The position numbers were made by a program, and so were the translations under genes. From JBOGOC01 sp050747525 (GTDB lineage Bacteria > Acidobacteriota > Polarisedimenticolia > JACPZX01 > DASXTC01), in assembly GCA_050747525.1 (NCBI GenBank), contig JBOGOC010000064.1, positions 1-63,435 of the forward strand: DNA of 63,435 nt, read 5' to 3'. Under the pieces are notes generated by a model, which was given only the letters and a program-made list of their open reading frames with translations, did not search any database and was not told the DNA's origin. Positions 35,126-43,158 of the stretch are shown piece by piece (position 1 is the stretch's first letter; the number at the start of each line of letters is the position of its first letter).

Positions 35126-36337
35126 TCACCGGCTCACCAGCTCCCGGGCCCGAGCGCGCTGCAGACGCACGATGGACGCGATGCCGAAGGCGGGCCCCAG
35201 CGCAAGCGGCGCGAAGGCCCACTGCCATCCCCACGTGGAGGAGAGCTCGGGCACGAGCTGGATGGTGGCCACCGTCAGCAGGAAGCCCATGGAGGTCTGC
35301 AGGGTGAGCGCCGTCCCCACGGCGTGCGGTGGGGCCACCTCCGTCACCAGGGTGCTGAACTGCGCCGAGTCGGCCACCACGAAGAACCCCCACACCGACG
35401 CCACCACGGCCACCTGCCAGAGCGGAGCGCCGAAGAGCAGCCCGATGATCAGACAGCATGCGCCGCTGGCCGCCATGGCCAGGTTCACGAGCTTCTCGCG
35501 GCCGATCCGATCGGCCTGCCACCCGCCCCACACGCAGCCCGCGCCGCCGGCCGCGATGGCCAGGAACGCCGTCAGATCGGCCACCGCCTCCGCGCCAGGC
35601 CCCTGCGCGCCCGATGACGCGCCGCGCGCCCGCAGCCCCGCGGCGAGGAAGGCCGGGATCCATGCCCACATCGCGTACAGCTCCCACATGTGGCCGAGGT
35701 AGCCGCCGATCGCCAGGCGCGTGGGCCGGTGCGCGATCACTTCCTGCACCCTGAGCCACGAAAAGGGATGGCGCGGGAAGGGCGCGGGGCCGTCACGGTA
35801 GGCGGTCCCGATGATGACCGCGCCCAGCACGGCCAGCCCGGACGCCGCCAGAACCAGCTGGCGATGCCCCACCGGGTCCGCGACCCGCATCAGATAGGGG
35901 ACGGCCTTCCCCACGGTGAGCGCTCCAACCAACGTGCCGATGGCCAGGCCGCGCCCCGTGGCGAACCACGTCGCGAGCATCTTCATGGCCGGTGGATAGA
36001 CCCCTGCCAGGAAGAAGCCGGTGGCCGCGCGCGCCCACGCCGCCGAGGCCGGGCCGGGAGCCACGGCCAGCCCCGCGTTGGCCACGGCGGCCAGCAGCAT
36101 GCACGCGGTCACGTACGCGCGCGCCGGGATCAGATCGGCCAGGTTGAGCACGGCGGCCGTGGCCGTGCCGGCCACGAATCCCAGCTGCACGGCGGTGGTG
36201 AGCCAGCCGGATTGCGAGGCGTCCAGCCCCCACAGCTCCTGGAGCCGCGGGGCCACGGCGCTCGCCGTGAACCACACCGACATCGCCATCATCTGGGACA
36301 GGGCCACCAGGGCCAGCGCACGCCCGCGACCGCTCAT
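35126..36337 (-). CDS. Major facilitator superfamily transporter
   Basis: The 403-residue inner-membrane protein has about 12 hydrophobic segments and the loop motif GGWQADRIGREKL between helices 8 and 9, typical of MFS proteins. It starts within the queA stop (ATGA overlap) and ends 14 bases before tgt, so it is embedded between two queuosine-pathway genes. The location suggests possible transport of a queuosine precursor, but known transporters for these (YhhQ, QueT) belong to other families. A general MFS role cannot be excluded. Confidence 0.85.
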   Translation of the reverse strand: MSGRGRALALVALSQMMAMSVWFTASAVAPRLQELWGLDASQSGWLTTAVQLGFVAGTATAAVLNLADLIPARAYVTACMLLAAVANAGLAVAPGPASAAWARAATGFFLAGVYPPAMKMLATWFATGRGLAIGTLVGALTVGKAVPYLMRVADPVGHRQLVLAASGLAVLGAVIIGTAYRDGPAPFPRHPFSWLRVQEVIAHRPTRLAIGGYLGHMWELYAMWAWIPAFLAAGLRARGASSGAQGPGAEAVADLTAFLAIAAGGAGCVWGGWQADRIGREKLVNLAMAASGACCLIIGLLFGAPLWQVAVVASVWGFFVVADSAQFSTLVTEVAPPHAVGTALTLQTSMGFLLTVATIQLVPELSSTWGWQWAFAPLALGPAFGIASIVRLQRARARELVSR

Positions 36338-37410
36338 GAACGGCTCGGCCTCAGCAGCATGGCGTCGCCATAGGAATAGAAGCGGTATCGCGCGCTCACC
36401 GCCTCGGCATAGGCGGCCAGCACCGCCTCGCGCCCCGCGAACGCCGACACCAGCATCAGCAGGGTGGAGCGCGGAAGGTGGAAGTTGGTGATCAGCATGT
36501 CGATGACCTGGAACCGGTGGCCGGGCACGATGAACAGGTCGCACCATCCGGATCCCGGCTCCACCCCGCCCGCGCCGTCGGCCCGGTGCTCCAGCACCCG
36601 TGTCACGGTGGTCCCCACCGCCACCACCCGTCCTCCCCTGCCGCGCGTCCGGCCCACGGCATCGGCCAGCGCCTCGGACAAAAGGAAGCGCTCGGGCATC
36701 AGGCGATGCTGCTCGATCCGCTCCACGCGCACGGGCTGGAAGGTCCCCGGCCCGACGTGCAGCGTGAGGCTGGCGATCTCAACTCCCTGGCGACGCACCG
36801 CCGCGACCACTTCGGGCGTGAAGTGCAGCGACGCCGTGGGAGCCGCAACGGCCCCCTCCGCCGCCGCGAAGATCGTCTGGTAGCGCTGGCGATCGATGGC
36901 GTCGCGCGGATCGGCGGGCTCCCTGCGGATGTAGGGAGGAAGCGGCATCGACCCGGCCTCCCGCAGCGCCTCGTCCAGATCCACGCCGTCCGCCGTGCTC
37001 AGCTCCAGCAGGACCATCGCGTCTTCGCGTCCTGCCACGACGCCGTGCAGCCGCGGGCCCAGGATCAGAGGATCCCCGGCCGGCCCCGCACCTTTCACCA
37101 TCGCGCGCCAGAGCTGCCGGCCCGGGCCGCGCTCCGTCGTCTCCACGGGCTCCACCAGCAGCGCTTCCACACGGCCGCCCGTTCCGGGCGCGGCGCGCCG
37201 GCCGCGCAGCCTGGCCGCCCGCACGCGCGTGTCGTTCACCACCAGCAGGTCCCCTTCGCGCAGCAGGCCGGGCAGGTCGGTGAACCGCTTGTGAGCCCAC
37301 GATCCGCTGGCGCCGTCCAGGGTCATGAGCCGCGCATCGTCGCGGCGGGGCAGCGGCTCCTGGGCGATGAGCGATGGCGGAAGGTCGTAGTCGAAGTCGT
37401 CGAGGAGCAC
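36334..37410 (-). CDS. queA: S-adenosylmethionine:tRNA ribosyltransferase-isomerase
   Basis: The 358-residue enzyme converts preQ1 in tRNA to epoxyqueuosine using SAM as ribosyl donor. Its opening DDFDYDLPPSLIAQEPLPRRDDARLM, the VNDTRVRAARLRG block, the ASLHFTPEVVAAVRRQGVEIASLTLHVGPGTF region and the LITNFHLPRSTLLMLVSAFAG block are all strongly diagnostic. Length is typical. The gene is 7 bases downstream of queC and overlaps the MFS gene. Confidence 0.97.
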   Translation of the reverse strand: MLLDDFDYDLPPSLIAQEPLPRRDDARLMTLDGASGSWAHKRFTDLPGLLREGDLLVVNDTRVRAARLRGRRAAPGTGGRVEALLVEPVETTERGPGRQLWRAMVKGAGPAGDPLILGPRLHGVVAGREDAMVLLELSTADGVDLDEALREAGSMPLPPYIRREPADPRDAIDRQRYQTIFAAAEGAVAAPTASLHFTPEVVAAVRRQGVEIASLTLHVGPGTFQPVRVERIEQHRLMPERFLLSEALADAVGRTRGRGGRVVAVGTTVTRVLEHRADGAGGVEPGSGWCDLFIVPGHRFQVIDMLITNFHLPRSTLLMLVSAFAGREAVLAAYAEAVSARYRFYSYGDAMLLRPSRS

Positions 37411-37417
37411 CCGCCCC

Positions 37418-38092
37418 TCAGCGGTACGGAAGCGGGTCGGTGACCCCCGCCTGCTCGAAGGCCCTGCGGCGCAGGACGCACGAGTCGCACGTTCCGCAGG
37501 CGCGCTCTTCGTCCTGGTAGCAGGACCACGTGAGATGGAACGGGACGCCCAGCTCCAGCCCGCGAGCCACGATGGCGGCCTTGGTCATGTGGATCACCGG
37601 GGTCACGATCCGCACGCGCGTGTCGGGCCGCGTCCCCTGCTCGATCATGGCCTCGAACGCCTCGAAGAAGGACCGGCGGCAGTCCGGGTACCCCGAGGAA
37701 TCCTCCTCCACCGCCCCGATGAAGACGCGGGTCGCCCCCAGCGTCTCGGCCCAGGACACCGCCGCGCTCAGCAGCTGCGCGTTGCGGAACGGCACGTAGG
37801 TGGACGGGATGCCCGGCCCCGGTCCTCCCTGCGGCACCGCCATGGTGTGGTCGGTGAGGCTCGAGCCGCCGATCTCCCTCAGGTGATCCAGCCGGACGAG
37901 CAGACGGCGCGCGGCCCCGAAGTGATCGGCCAGGGCCAGGAAGCACGCGCGCTCCTTGCGCTCGGTGCGCTGGCCGTACCCGGCGTGCAGGAAGGCCGGC
38001 TCGTGATCCCGCGCCGCGATCGCCGCCGTGACGCAGGAGTCCATCCCTCCGCTCACCAGCACCACGGCCCGCTCCCGCCCGGGCGAGGTCAC
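37418..38092 (-). CDS. queC: 7-cyano-7-deazaguanine synthase
   Basis: The 224-residue enzyme makes preQ0 from 7-carboxy-7-deazaguanine with ATP and ammonia. The ATP-pyrophosphatase loop SGGMDS is at residues 14-19. The zinc site is C191, C199, C202 and C205 in SCYQDEERACGTCDSC. The start is a GTG overlapping the stop of the four-helix-bundle gene (GTGA). Length matches family members (220-235). It works after queE in the pathway; queD is not in the window. Confidence 0.95.
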   Translation of the reverse strand: MTSPGRERAVVLVSGGMDSCVTAAIAARDHEPAFLHAGYGQRTERKERACFLALADHFGAARRLLVRLDHLREIGGSSLTDHTMAVPQGGPGPGIPSTYVPFRNAQLLSAAVSWAETLGATRVFIGAVEEDSSGYPDCRRSFFEAFEAMIEQGTRPDTRVRIVTPVIHMTKAAIVARGLELGVPFHLTWSCYQDEERACGTCDSCVLRRRAFEQAGVTDPLPYR

Positions 38093-38466
38093 AGGTCTCC
38101 CGGGGCGTCCCCCTCGTGAGGCGCCAGGGCGTCGCGCAGGGGCTGGTACATCTTGTCGAAGGAGCTCACGTGCCCCTCGTCCAGCATGAACTGCGAGGCC
38201 GAGACGAGCACCAGGTGGCGAACCACGCCCAACCGCCCGCGGCATTCGCGGCGCGCCTGAGCCGGGAGCGCTCCGTCCGCCACGGCGCCGTCCCGCGCCA
38301 ACCCTTCGGCCACGCTCGACCCGAGGTCCACGGCCGCGACCTTCAGGCGCGTGTACAGCACCGGGATCTCGCTGTCGGGGAATCGGTCTTCCAGCGCGTA
38401 CACCCAGGTGATCAGCTCGCGCACCTTGTGGTAGAGGTCCGTCCCGTCGAATTCGATCTGGCTCAT
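38089..38466 (-). CDS. Four-helix-bundle protein of unknown function within the queuosine operon
   Basis: The 125-residue protein resembles the S23/four-helix-bundle family, small helical proteins first seen in 23S rRNA intervening sequences. Helix patterns: DLYHKVRELITWVYALEDRFP (about 10-30) and VLYTRLKVAAVDLGSSVAEGLAR (about 36-58), then two more. It has no QueD motifs (no His zinc triad). It is one base after queE and overlaps queC by 4 bases, so it is translated with both. A role in queuosine synthesis is only suggested by position. The family's function is unknown in general. Confidence 0.7.
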   Translation of the reverse strand: MSQIEFDGTDLYHKVRELITWVYALEDRFPDSEIPVLYTRLKVAAVDLGSSVAEGLARDGAVADGALPAQARRECRGRLGVVRHLVLVSASQFMLDEGHVSSFDKMYQPLRDALAPHEGDAPGDL

Positions 38467-38467
38467 C

Positions 38468-39103
38468 TCACACTCCCCGGCAATCGGGTCCCCAGATGTA
38501 CTTGTGGATCTGCAGCTGCAGCCGCGCGGCCACCCCGTCGCGGGTCATCCAGGCGGCCAGGTCCCTGGGCTCCAGCACTCCGTGCGCGGGGGACAGCAGC
38601 ACGGCCACCCCGGCGGCGGGCGGACGGTAAGCCAGCTGGCCCAGCGCCCACGCGTAGTCCGTCTCGCCGGTGAGCACGAACTTCATCTCGTCGCCGGGCC
38701 GCAGGCGGGCCAGGTTGTCCCAGTCCATGCGCTCGGACATGCCGCTACCCGGGGTCTTCACGTCCAGGATGACCCGGACGCGCGGGTCGACGGGAGAGAT
38801 GTCGATCGCGCCCGAGGTCTCCAGCTGCACGTCGTAGCCCGCGTCCGCCAGGCGAGCCATCAGCCCGTGGACCTCCTGCTGCGCAAGCGGTTCGCCGCCG
38901 GTCACGGTCACGAAGCGTGACGGATGGCGGGCCACCTCGGCCTCGATCTGATCGATGGTCATGGGGGACCCTTCGTGGAACGCGTGCTGCGTGTCGCAGT
39001 ACACGCAGCGCAGCGGGCAGCCGGTCAGTCGCACGAAGGTGCACGGCAGACCGGCCCGCGTGGACTCTCCCTGGATGCTGTGGAAGATCTCGTGGATGAT
39101 CAC
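38468..39103 (-). CDS. queE: 7-carboxy-7-deazaguanine synthase (radical SAM)
   Basis: The 211-residue enzyme rearranges 6-carboxy-tetrahydropterin to 7-carboxy-7-deazaguanine. The N-terminus IIHEIFHSIQGESTRAGLP is the QueE hallmark. The [4Fe-4S] cysteines C29, C33 and C36 lie in GCPLRCVYC. The SAM-binding VTVTGGEPL and LETSGAIDIS segments follow. It starts at GTG overlapping the nfo stop as GTGA. Its neighbours queC, queA and tgt lie downstream in the same run. Confidence 0.95.
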   Translation of the reverse strand: MIIHEIFHSIQGESTRAGLPCTFVRLTGCPLRCVYCDTQHAFHEGSPMTIDQIEAEVARHPSRFVTVTGGEPLAQQEVHGLMARLADAGYDVQLETSGAIDISPVDPRVRVILDVKTPGSGMSERMDWDNLARLRPGDEMKFVLTGETDYAWALGQLAYRPPAAGVAVLLSPAHGVLEPRDLAAWMTRDGVAARLQLQIHKYIWGPDCRGV

Positions 39104-39957
39104 CGCGCCACCGTCAGCAGCCCGCGCAGCACCGCGAGGTTCTCCCGATCTTCCCTCATGTCCTTCCCTTTGGGGGTCTCCAGCAGCATGGGAAGGCCGT
39201 CGAAGCGCGGATCGGCCAGCAGCAGCCTGAACGGCTCGACTCCCAGGAAGCCGCGCCCGATGTGCTCGTGCCGGTCCACGCGGCAGCCCAGGTCCTTCTT
39301 GCAGTCGTTCAGATGGAACACCCGCACGCGCGCCAGTCCCACCGTGGCATCCAGCTCCTGCATGACCTGCCGGTAGTCGTCTTCGGTGCGCAGATCGTAG
39401 CCGGCCGCGAACACGTGGCACGTGTCCAGGCACACGCCGGCGCGCGCCTGCCCCGACATCGCCCCCAGGATGTCGCGCAGGTGCTCGAAGCGGTGCCCCA
39501 CGCACTGCCCCTGCCCGGCGCTGGTCTCCAGCAGCACCTTCACCGCGTGGTCGGGCCGCTCCTCGAGGAGCCGGTCGAGGGCCGCCGCCACGCGGCCGAT
39601 CCCTTCGGCCTCCCCGGATCCCATGTGCGAGCCCAGGTGGATGACCAGGTAGGGAATCCCCAGCGCCTCGCACCGATCCAGCTCCTCGCCCAGGGCGGTG
39701 CGGGAGCGCGCGTAGAGCGCGGGATCGGGGCTGGCCAGATTGATCAGGTACGACGCGTGCGCCACCGTCGGGGAGATCCCTTTCTCGATCTGCAGCGAGC
39801 GGAAGCGCGCGACCTCGCCGGGGTCCAGGGGCCGCGCGCGCCACTGGTTGCTGTTGTGCGTGAAAAGCTGGATGGCGTCGCAGCCCACCAGCGCCCCCCG
39901 CTCCACGGACTGGTCCACTCCCCCTTCGATGGACATGTGGGCGCCCAGCAGCTTCAT
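39100..39957 (-). CDS. nfo: Endonuclease IV (AP endonuclease)
   Basis: The 285-residue enzyme cuts the DNA backbone 5' to abasic sites in base-excision repair. The TIM barrel's metal-binding motifs are present in order: HASYLINLASP, YLVIHLGSHMGSG, LLETSAGQG, GVCLDTCHVFAAGYDL, VFHLNDCKKDLGCRVDRHEHIGRG and the C-terminal LLETPKG. These carry the His, Glu and Asp ligands of three zinc ions. The ATG overlaps the DUF2400 stop (ATGA) and its own stop overlaps queE, so repair and tRNA-modification genes are translated together. Confidence 0.97.
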   Translation of the reverse strand: MKLLGAHMSIEGGVDQSVERGALVGCDAIQLFTHNSNQWRARPLDPGEVARFRSLQIEKGISPTVAHASYLINLASPDPALYARSRTALGEELDRCEALGIPYLVIHLGSHMGSGEAEGIGRVAAALDRLLEERPDHAVKVLLETSAGQGQCVGHRFEHLRDILGAMSGQARAGVCLDTCHVFAAGYDLRTEDDYRQVMQELDATVGLARVRVFHLNDCKKDLGCRVDRHEHIGRGFLGVEPFRLLLADPRFDGLPMLLETPKGKDMREDRENLAVLRGLLTVAR

Positions 39958-40844
39958 GTCATGTCCGTTTCCGGCCCCAGGCAGCACAGGGAGCGCAGGC
40001 CGCAGCCGGCGCACTTCACGGCGTCGCGGGCCCGCGGGCAGGCGTCCAGGATGCCGAGGCGGCACAGGGCGAAGTCGTACTTCACCGGGTCGTCCGGATC
40101 GAGCCGCCTGAGCCGCCGGGTCACGTCCATCGCCATCGGCCACCCCACGGTGCGCCGGGTGGTCAGCCCGATGTAGGAAGCGATCCTGGACACGTGCGTG
40201 TCGAGCGGGATCACCAGGCGGGCCGGGCTGACGCCGCGCCACACTCCCATGTCCACGCCGTCGTCGGGGCGCACCATCCATCGCAGGAACAGGTTCAGCC
40301 GCTTGCAGGACGAGCCGTCCTCGGGCGAAGGCAGGAAGAAGCGCACCCCGGCGTCGTCGGGCAGGCGTCCGGTCCTGTAATAAGGAGAGCAGTCGAGCGA
40401 CAGCGCCCGGCGCGCGAACGACGACAACGCCGACCCCACGTCGTCGGAGCCCGCCGCGTCCCCTTCCAGGAAGAAGCCCTCCAGCGAGCCGGATCGCTCC
40501 ATCATCTGGCGCATGAAGTGCAACAGCAGCCCGGTGTCCCGCGCGTCGTTGAAGCGGTGCACGAAGCCGCGCAGCAGGCGGCGCCCGTGCCGCGGGTCGA
40601 AGCCCCGCACGAACGCCGCGGGCGAGTCCCCCATGAGGCCCAGCAGGCGATCCACGCTCGCCTGGATCTGCGGAACACGCCCGTAGGCGAACACCGCCGC
40701 CAGGAAGCCGGCCACCTCCCGGTCGTCCGGCCTCGCATAGCGCCTGGGAAAGCAGACGGGATCGGTGTGCAGGTAGCCGGATCCGTAGGTTTCGTACAGG
40801 CGATCGAGCCGGCGCTTGAGATCGTCGTCACGCCGCGTGCGCAT
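39954..40844 (-). CDS. DUF2400/TIGR02757 family protein with Nth-like HhH-GPD and Fe-S signature
   Basis: The 296-residue protein has the TIGR02757 N-terminus (DPVCFPRRYARPDDREVAGFL). The C-terminal half resembles endonuclease III (Nth): K181 in CKRLNLFLRWM aligns with Nth's catalytic Lys region, D215 in IPLDTHVSRIASYIGL with the VDTHIFRV Asp, and the C-terminal cysteines C269, C278, C281 and C287 are spaced x8, x2, x5 where Nth's [4Fe-4S] loop has x6, x2, x5. It is coupled by ATGA to nfo, the next base-excision step. I infer an Nth-like DNA glycosylase or AP lyase; the family is formally of unknown function. Confidence 0.75.
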   Translation of the reverse strand: MRTRRDDDLKRRLDRLYETYGSGYLHTDPVCFPRRYARPDDREVAGFLAAVFAYGRVPQIQASVDRLLGLMGDSPAAFVRGFDPRHGRRLLRGFVHRFNDARDTGLLLHFMRQMMERSGSLEGFFLEGDAAGSDDVGSALSSFARRALSLDCSPYYRTGRLPDDAGVRFFLPSPEDGSSCKRLNLFLRWMVRPDDGVDMGVWRGVSPARLVIPLDTHVSRIASYIGLTTRRTVGWPMAMDVTRRLRRLDPDDPVKYDFALCRLGILDACPRARDAVKCAGCGLRSLCCLGPETDMT

Positions 40845-40858
40845 CGCTCCGGAGTATA

Positions 40859-42466
40859 TCAACGCGCCCCCGGGACCTCCCAGATGGAGACCCCGTCCTG
40901 GTCGTAGATGCGGGCCAGACCCAGCGCAGGATCCACGTCCCCGTGCTTCGACTCCAACCATCCCCGGTAGACGTAGTGTGACCCGGACGACCGGAGGATG
41001 CGCCGTTTCTCCTCCAAGGGAGTCTGCGGCTTGTAGAACGCCTCGGTGAGCGACACGGTGTCCTTGTAATCCGGCGTCATGAACCAGTGGCCGGAGAACA
41101 CGTTCTTGCCCGCCAGCCACGGGATGTAATTCCCGGTCCGGTGGTGGCAGAACACCCCGCCTTGGGGGCGCGAGGCCAGCCACGTCATGGCATTCACATC
41201 GGCCTGCGGCGCGAAGGCTATCGGCTCCACGCCCGGACGAGGCAGGTCACGCCAAAGGCTGACCGGCCCGTTGAGGAACAGCAGCATCAGACCGGCCACG
41301 ACAACCACAGGATTGCGCGTGAGCCGGCGGAAGCCGGCCTTCGATGAGCGCAGGTCGAAGAACCCTCGCACAGCCAGGACGCACAGGGGCGGGAACACCA
41401 GGTACTGGAACTTCACCCCCGCGTACCAGGGATTGACCGACAGCAGCACGGCCGCGGCCAGCCAGGCCAGGAGGAAGTCGCCCGCGCGGCTCCTCTCACG
41501 AGACACCACGACGATGCCGTACAGAGCGAAGGGCAGGAGCAGGCCGTAGCTGAGCGGATACCAGGCGAGCGAGAAGCGCACGGTCCACAGGAAGCCGTTC
41601 CCGCTGAGCTGGCGGAAGACGTCATCCTGCCGGGCCCACTCGAGATAGGCGGCCACCATGACGAACGACAGCAGGCCGGGCAGAGCCATTTTCAGGTGAG
41701 CCAGGCTCCTGTCCATCGCAGGGCGCTCCAGCCGCGCCAGCGCGACGACGGCCGGGACGATCGGGAACAGGCCCACCACGAGATAGGCCACCATGCCCGT
41801 GTAGGCGTGCATCAGCCACACGAGCGGCAGGATCCCCGCCATCAGCCAGGAGCCGCCCCGCGGGCCGCGCAGCCACGCGGCGCTTCCGGCCATCAGGACG
41901 AGGGCCGGCCATGACCAGTTCGGCATGAGAGCGGTGCCGAAGGTGCTCCAGTTCCAGAAAAAGGTGATCGGATGCTCGAGCGGCCGCGCCGCGGGGAGCA
42001 CCGTCCCCCTCAGCACGGTGACGATCCAGTCGAATCCTCCCCCGAAGGCAAACACCGCCGTGGCGGCCAGCCTTTCGGGACGCCGCGCGAAGAACAGCGC
42101 CGCGAAGCGCCAGAAGACCAGCACGTACGCAAACGCGCCCGCCGCTCGGAACAGATCCCACGCCAGCGGGATCGATCCTCCGATCAGGCGAGCCGCCATC
42201 CCCACCACCCAGAAGAAGGGGAACAGGAAGACCGGGGTCTGCGGCCGGGTGGTGAACGGGTTGTCCATGAGCATCGAGCCGGTGTCGCGCGCCTCGCGGA
42301 TGAAAGCGGCGTACTGATAATGATCGCCCGCCATGTAGCGGAATCCCAGGAAGACCTTCCGGGGGGGCAAGGCGGACCACTCCCCCTGGAGGGTGGGGGC
42401 CAGGTAGATGAGGGCGAGGGCCAGCGCCATCCCCAGCACGGGGAGGGGAGCCAGCCGCTCTTTCAT
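40859..42466 (-). CDS. Polytopic membrane protein, GT-C glycosyltransferase-like
   Basis: The 535-residue protein has about ten hydrophobic segments and a C-terminal soluble region (about 440-535). The first periplasmic loop contains GDHYQYAAFIREARDTGSMLMDNPFTT (about 47-73), an Asp- and Asp/Asn-bearing loop like that of lipid-linked GT-C sugar transferases. The C-terminal NAMTWLASRPQGGVFCHHRTGN resembles the end domains of such proteins. No residue set proves activity. It is 5 bases downstream of the secreted carboxypeptidase-regulatory protein and 14 bases upstream of the DUF2400 gene, beginning the long operon. Confidence 0.65.
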   Translation of the reverse strand: MKERLAPLPVLGMALALALIYLAPTLQGEWSALPPRKVFLGFRYMAGDHYQYAAFIREARDTGSMLMDNPFTTRPQTPVFLFPFFWVVGMAARLIGGSIPLAWDLFRAAGAFAYVLVFWRFAALFFARRPERLAATAVFAFGGGFDWIVTVLRGTVLPAARPLEHPITFFWNWSTFGTALMPNWSWPALVLMAGSAAWLRGPRGGSWLMAGILPLVWLMHAYTGMVAYLVVGLFPIVPAVVALARLERPAMDRSLAHLKMALPGLLSFVMVAAYLEWARQDDVFRQLSGNGFLWTVRFSLAWYPLSYGLLLPFALYGIVVVSRERSRAGDFLLAWLAAAVLLSVNPWYAGVKFQYLVFPPLCVLAVRGFFDLRSSKAGFRRLTRNPVVVVAGLMLLFLNGPVSLWRDLPRPGVEPIAFAPQADVNAMTWLASRPQGGVFCHHRTGNYIPWLAGKNVFSGHWFMTPDYKDTVSLTEAFYKPQTPLEEKRRILRSSGSHYVYRGWLESKHGDVDPALGLARIYDQDGVSIWEVPGAR

Positions 42467-42470
42467 GGGA

Positions 42471-43040
42471 TCAGTTGGCCGCGAAGCCGACGACGAGGGC
42501 CGCGCCGACGAACGCCAGCGTCTCGCGCCAGCGCCACGTGCGGTCCTTGGTGGCCTGGGGAACCATGTCCACGATGCTCCCCACGACCCGCTCCGCCTCG
42601 GGGCGCGGCGCGGGCAGATCGTGCGCGCTGAACGGGGCAGGCGACCCGTTCGACTCGAAGTCGGGCAGCAGCAGGAAGTTCATGGTGACCGGCCCGCGCG
42701 CCGGGATCAGGTAGTGCGACGGAGAGTCGTAGATTTCCATGCGGCGCTCGATGCTCAGGCTGTACCTGCCGATCAGGACCGGCACATCGTAGGAGCCGTC
42801 CTCGTCCGACGAGATGGTGCTCACCTCGCCATCCAGAAGATTGGTGAGCCGCAGCTGGGCGCCACGCACCGGCGTGACCCCGTCCTTCTGGAGAACCGCT
42901 CCGACCATCCGGGTGTGGGGCGCGGGGATCGCCACCAGCCCCTTGACGGTCTCGGGCTTGCCGGCCCGCTGCTTCGCAAAAGCCGGGACGGTGGTGATCA
43001 GAAGGATGAAGGCGAGGATGGCGGGGCCGCGTGATCTCAT
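42471..43040 (-). CDS. Exported protein with carboxypeptidase regulatory-like beta domain and C-terminal helix
   Basis: The 189-residue protein has a signal peptide (about residues 1-22). A beta-sandwich of the carboxypeptidase-regulatory/CarboxypepD_reg type follows (VGAVLQKDGVTPVRGAQLRLT, then DEDGSYDVPVLIGRYSLSIE, about residues 46-100). Residues about 170-188 are hydrophobic, a likely membrane anchor. It is first in the minus-strand run that reaches the LpxH-like gene and has its own promoter facing a divergent one. Function unknown; it may be a surface or periplasmic anchor protein. Confidence 0.7.
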   Translation of the reverse strand: MRSRGPAILAFILLITTVPAFAKQRAGKPETVKGLVAIPAPHTRMVGAVLQKDGVTPVRGAQLRLTNLLDGEVSTISSDEDGSYDVPVLIGRYSLSIERRMEIYDSPSHYLIPARGPVTMNFLLLPDFESNGSPAPFSAHDLPAPRPEAERVVGSIVDMVPQATKDRTWRWRETLAFVGAALVVGFAAN

Positions 43041-43058
43041 AGCGTGTAAAGGGACCGG

Positions 43059-43087
43059 ATTATGGCATGCGCCAGGATCTGTGTCCA
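43059..43087 (-). promoter_or_regulatory. Sigma70-type promoter of the 11-gene minus-strand run
   Basis: On the minus strand TGGACA (43087-43082) is followed after 17 bases by CATAAT (43064-43059). The first ATG is 18 bases downstream (43040). It stands back to back with the promoter at 43090-43118. Confidence 0.55.
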
Positions 43088-43089
43088 CC

Positions 43090-43118
43090 TTGACAGCCGT
43101 GCGGGTGAGGCCTAGAGT
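43090..43118 (+). promoter_or_regulatory. Sigma70-type promoter of the HhH/Cys-rich secreted protein gene
   Basis: TTGACA (43090-43095), exactly 17 bases, then TAGAGT (43113-43118). The ATG is 41 bases downstream of the -10 and has a G-rich ribosome site. Confidence 0.6.
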
Positions 43119-43158
43119 GCGACCGCTGCCGGCTTCCTGCGGGCGTGGGGGGGGAAAC

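Noticed and set aside
38089..38466. queD hidden in the queuosine operon
   Set aside because: The protein lacks the Cys and zinc-binding His triad of 6-carboxytetrahydropterin synthase and is an all-helical pattern.
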